Origin: Pigoraptor vietnamica
Taxonomy: Eukaryota; Opisthokonta; Filasterea
NCBI GenBank assembly: GCA_943704525.1
Contig: CALSCQ010002613.1
Coordinates: 1-17,967, forward strand
Direction: 5' to 3'
DNA length: 17,967 nt
Each line of letters begins with the position of its first letter. The first letter of the stretch is position 1. The position numbers and the translations under genes are program-made. This document shows positions 17,805 through 17,967 of the stretch, in pieces. Below the pieces are notes generated by a model that was given only the letters and a program-made list of their open reading frames with translations, was not told the DNA's origin and did no database searches.

Positions 17805-17967
17805 ATACTTCCTTTTTTTTGACTTTCTGAGGGGACGCTTCACCAGACATCGTCCCGACAAACTTCGAGCCGAAGTGCTGCACAATTGCACGAACACAAG
17901 TGTCAGTCATTTTATCACGTGTGACGAACCGACGAAAGAAAACACATTCATGCGCACACATACCACA
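17797..17967 (-). CDS. Unidentified gene, 3' end only (partial)
   Basis: Last exon 17877-17797 on the minus strand, preceded by a good acceptor (CAATTGTGCAG) and an intron 17963-17878 with donor GTATGT. Only four bases (17964-17967) of the upstream exon are inside the window. If phase 0, the C-terminus reads HFGSKFVGTMSGEASP then QKVKKKEVFK and stop (TGA at 17799-17797). The family was not recognised from 26 residues. The tail is Lys-rich. Confidence 0.5.
   Translation of the reverse strand, partial: CGMCAHECVFFRRFVTRDKMTDTCVRAIVQHFGSKFVGTMSGEASPQKVKKKEVFK

Overview
This window is nuclear DNA from an intron-rich eukaryote, most likely a free-living protist. The signs are four multi-exon protein genes with short introns (about 90-370 nt), CAG acceptors, coding sequence rich in G/C at third positions, and long TG/CA microsatellites in introns and between genes. 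I cannot name the lineage. Donor sites are mostly GTG-type (GTGCGT, GTGGGT, GTGAGT) rather than GTA-type. All exon models below were built by hand from reading frame, splice signals and family conservation.

Layout. Positions 1-187 are a TG microsatellite. 403-558 can fold into a closed, branched RNA ending in a T-run and is a tentative ncRNA gene. 1261-3961 (+) is a nine-exon gene for a 403-residue TBC Rab-GAP that looks like a TBC1D13 orthologue from end to end. It converges on a sixteen-exon gene, 8924-4516 (-), for a 640-residue NEK-like Ser/Thr kinase with a C-terminal armadillo-repeat array. In that array four consecutive exons are each exactly 129 nt, phase 1 at both ends, with one repeat per exon. 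A 749-bp divergent promoter region separates it from a six-exon gene, 9674-12239 (+), for a 590-residue major facilitator transporter. 13014-16980 (+) is a two-exon gene for a 1290-residue protein with one N-terminal membrane segment, basic NLS-like clusters, a charged helix and about 57 FG dipeptides, an architecture like animal POM121. At the right edge a small basic reading frame (17334-17804, +) overlaps tail to tail with the last exon of a minus-strand gene that runs off the window.

The genes do not form a pathway: vesicle traffic (TBC), signalling (kinase-ARM), transport (MFS) and nuclear pore (FG protein). The most interesting points are the membrane-anchored FG nucleoporin with zoned FG flavours and young repeat expansions, the exon-per-ARM-repeat structure, complementary TG/CA tracts placed about 25 nt on each side of one in-frame ARM exon, a general UG polarity of intronic repeats on the sense strand, a probable GC-AG intron, and CCAAT and GGTCACGTG motifs recurring between genes.
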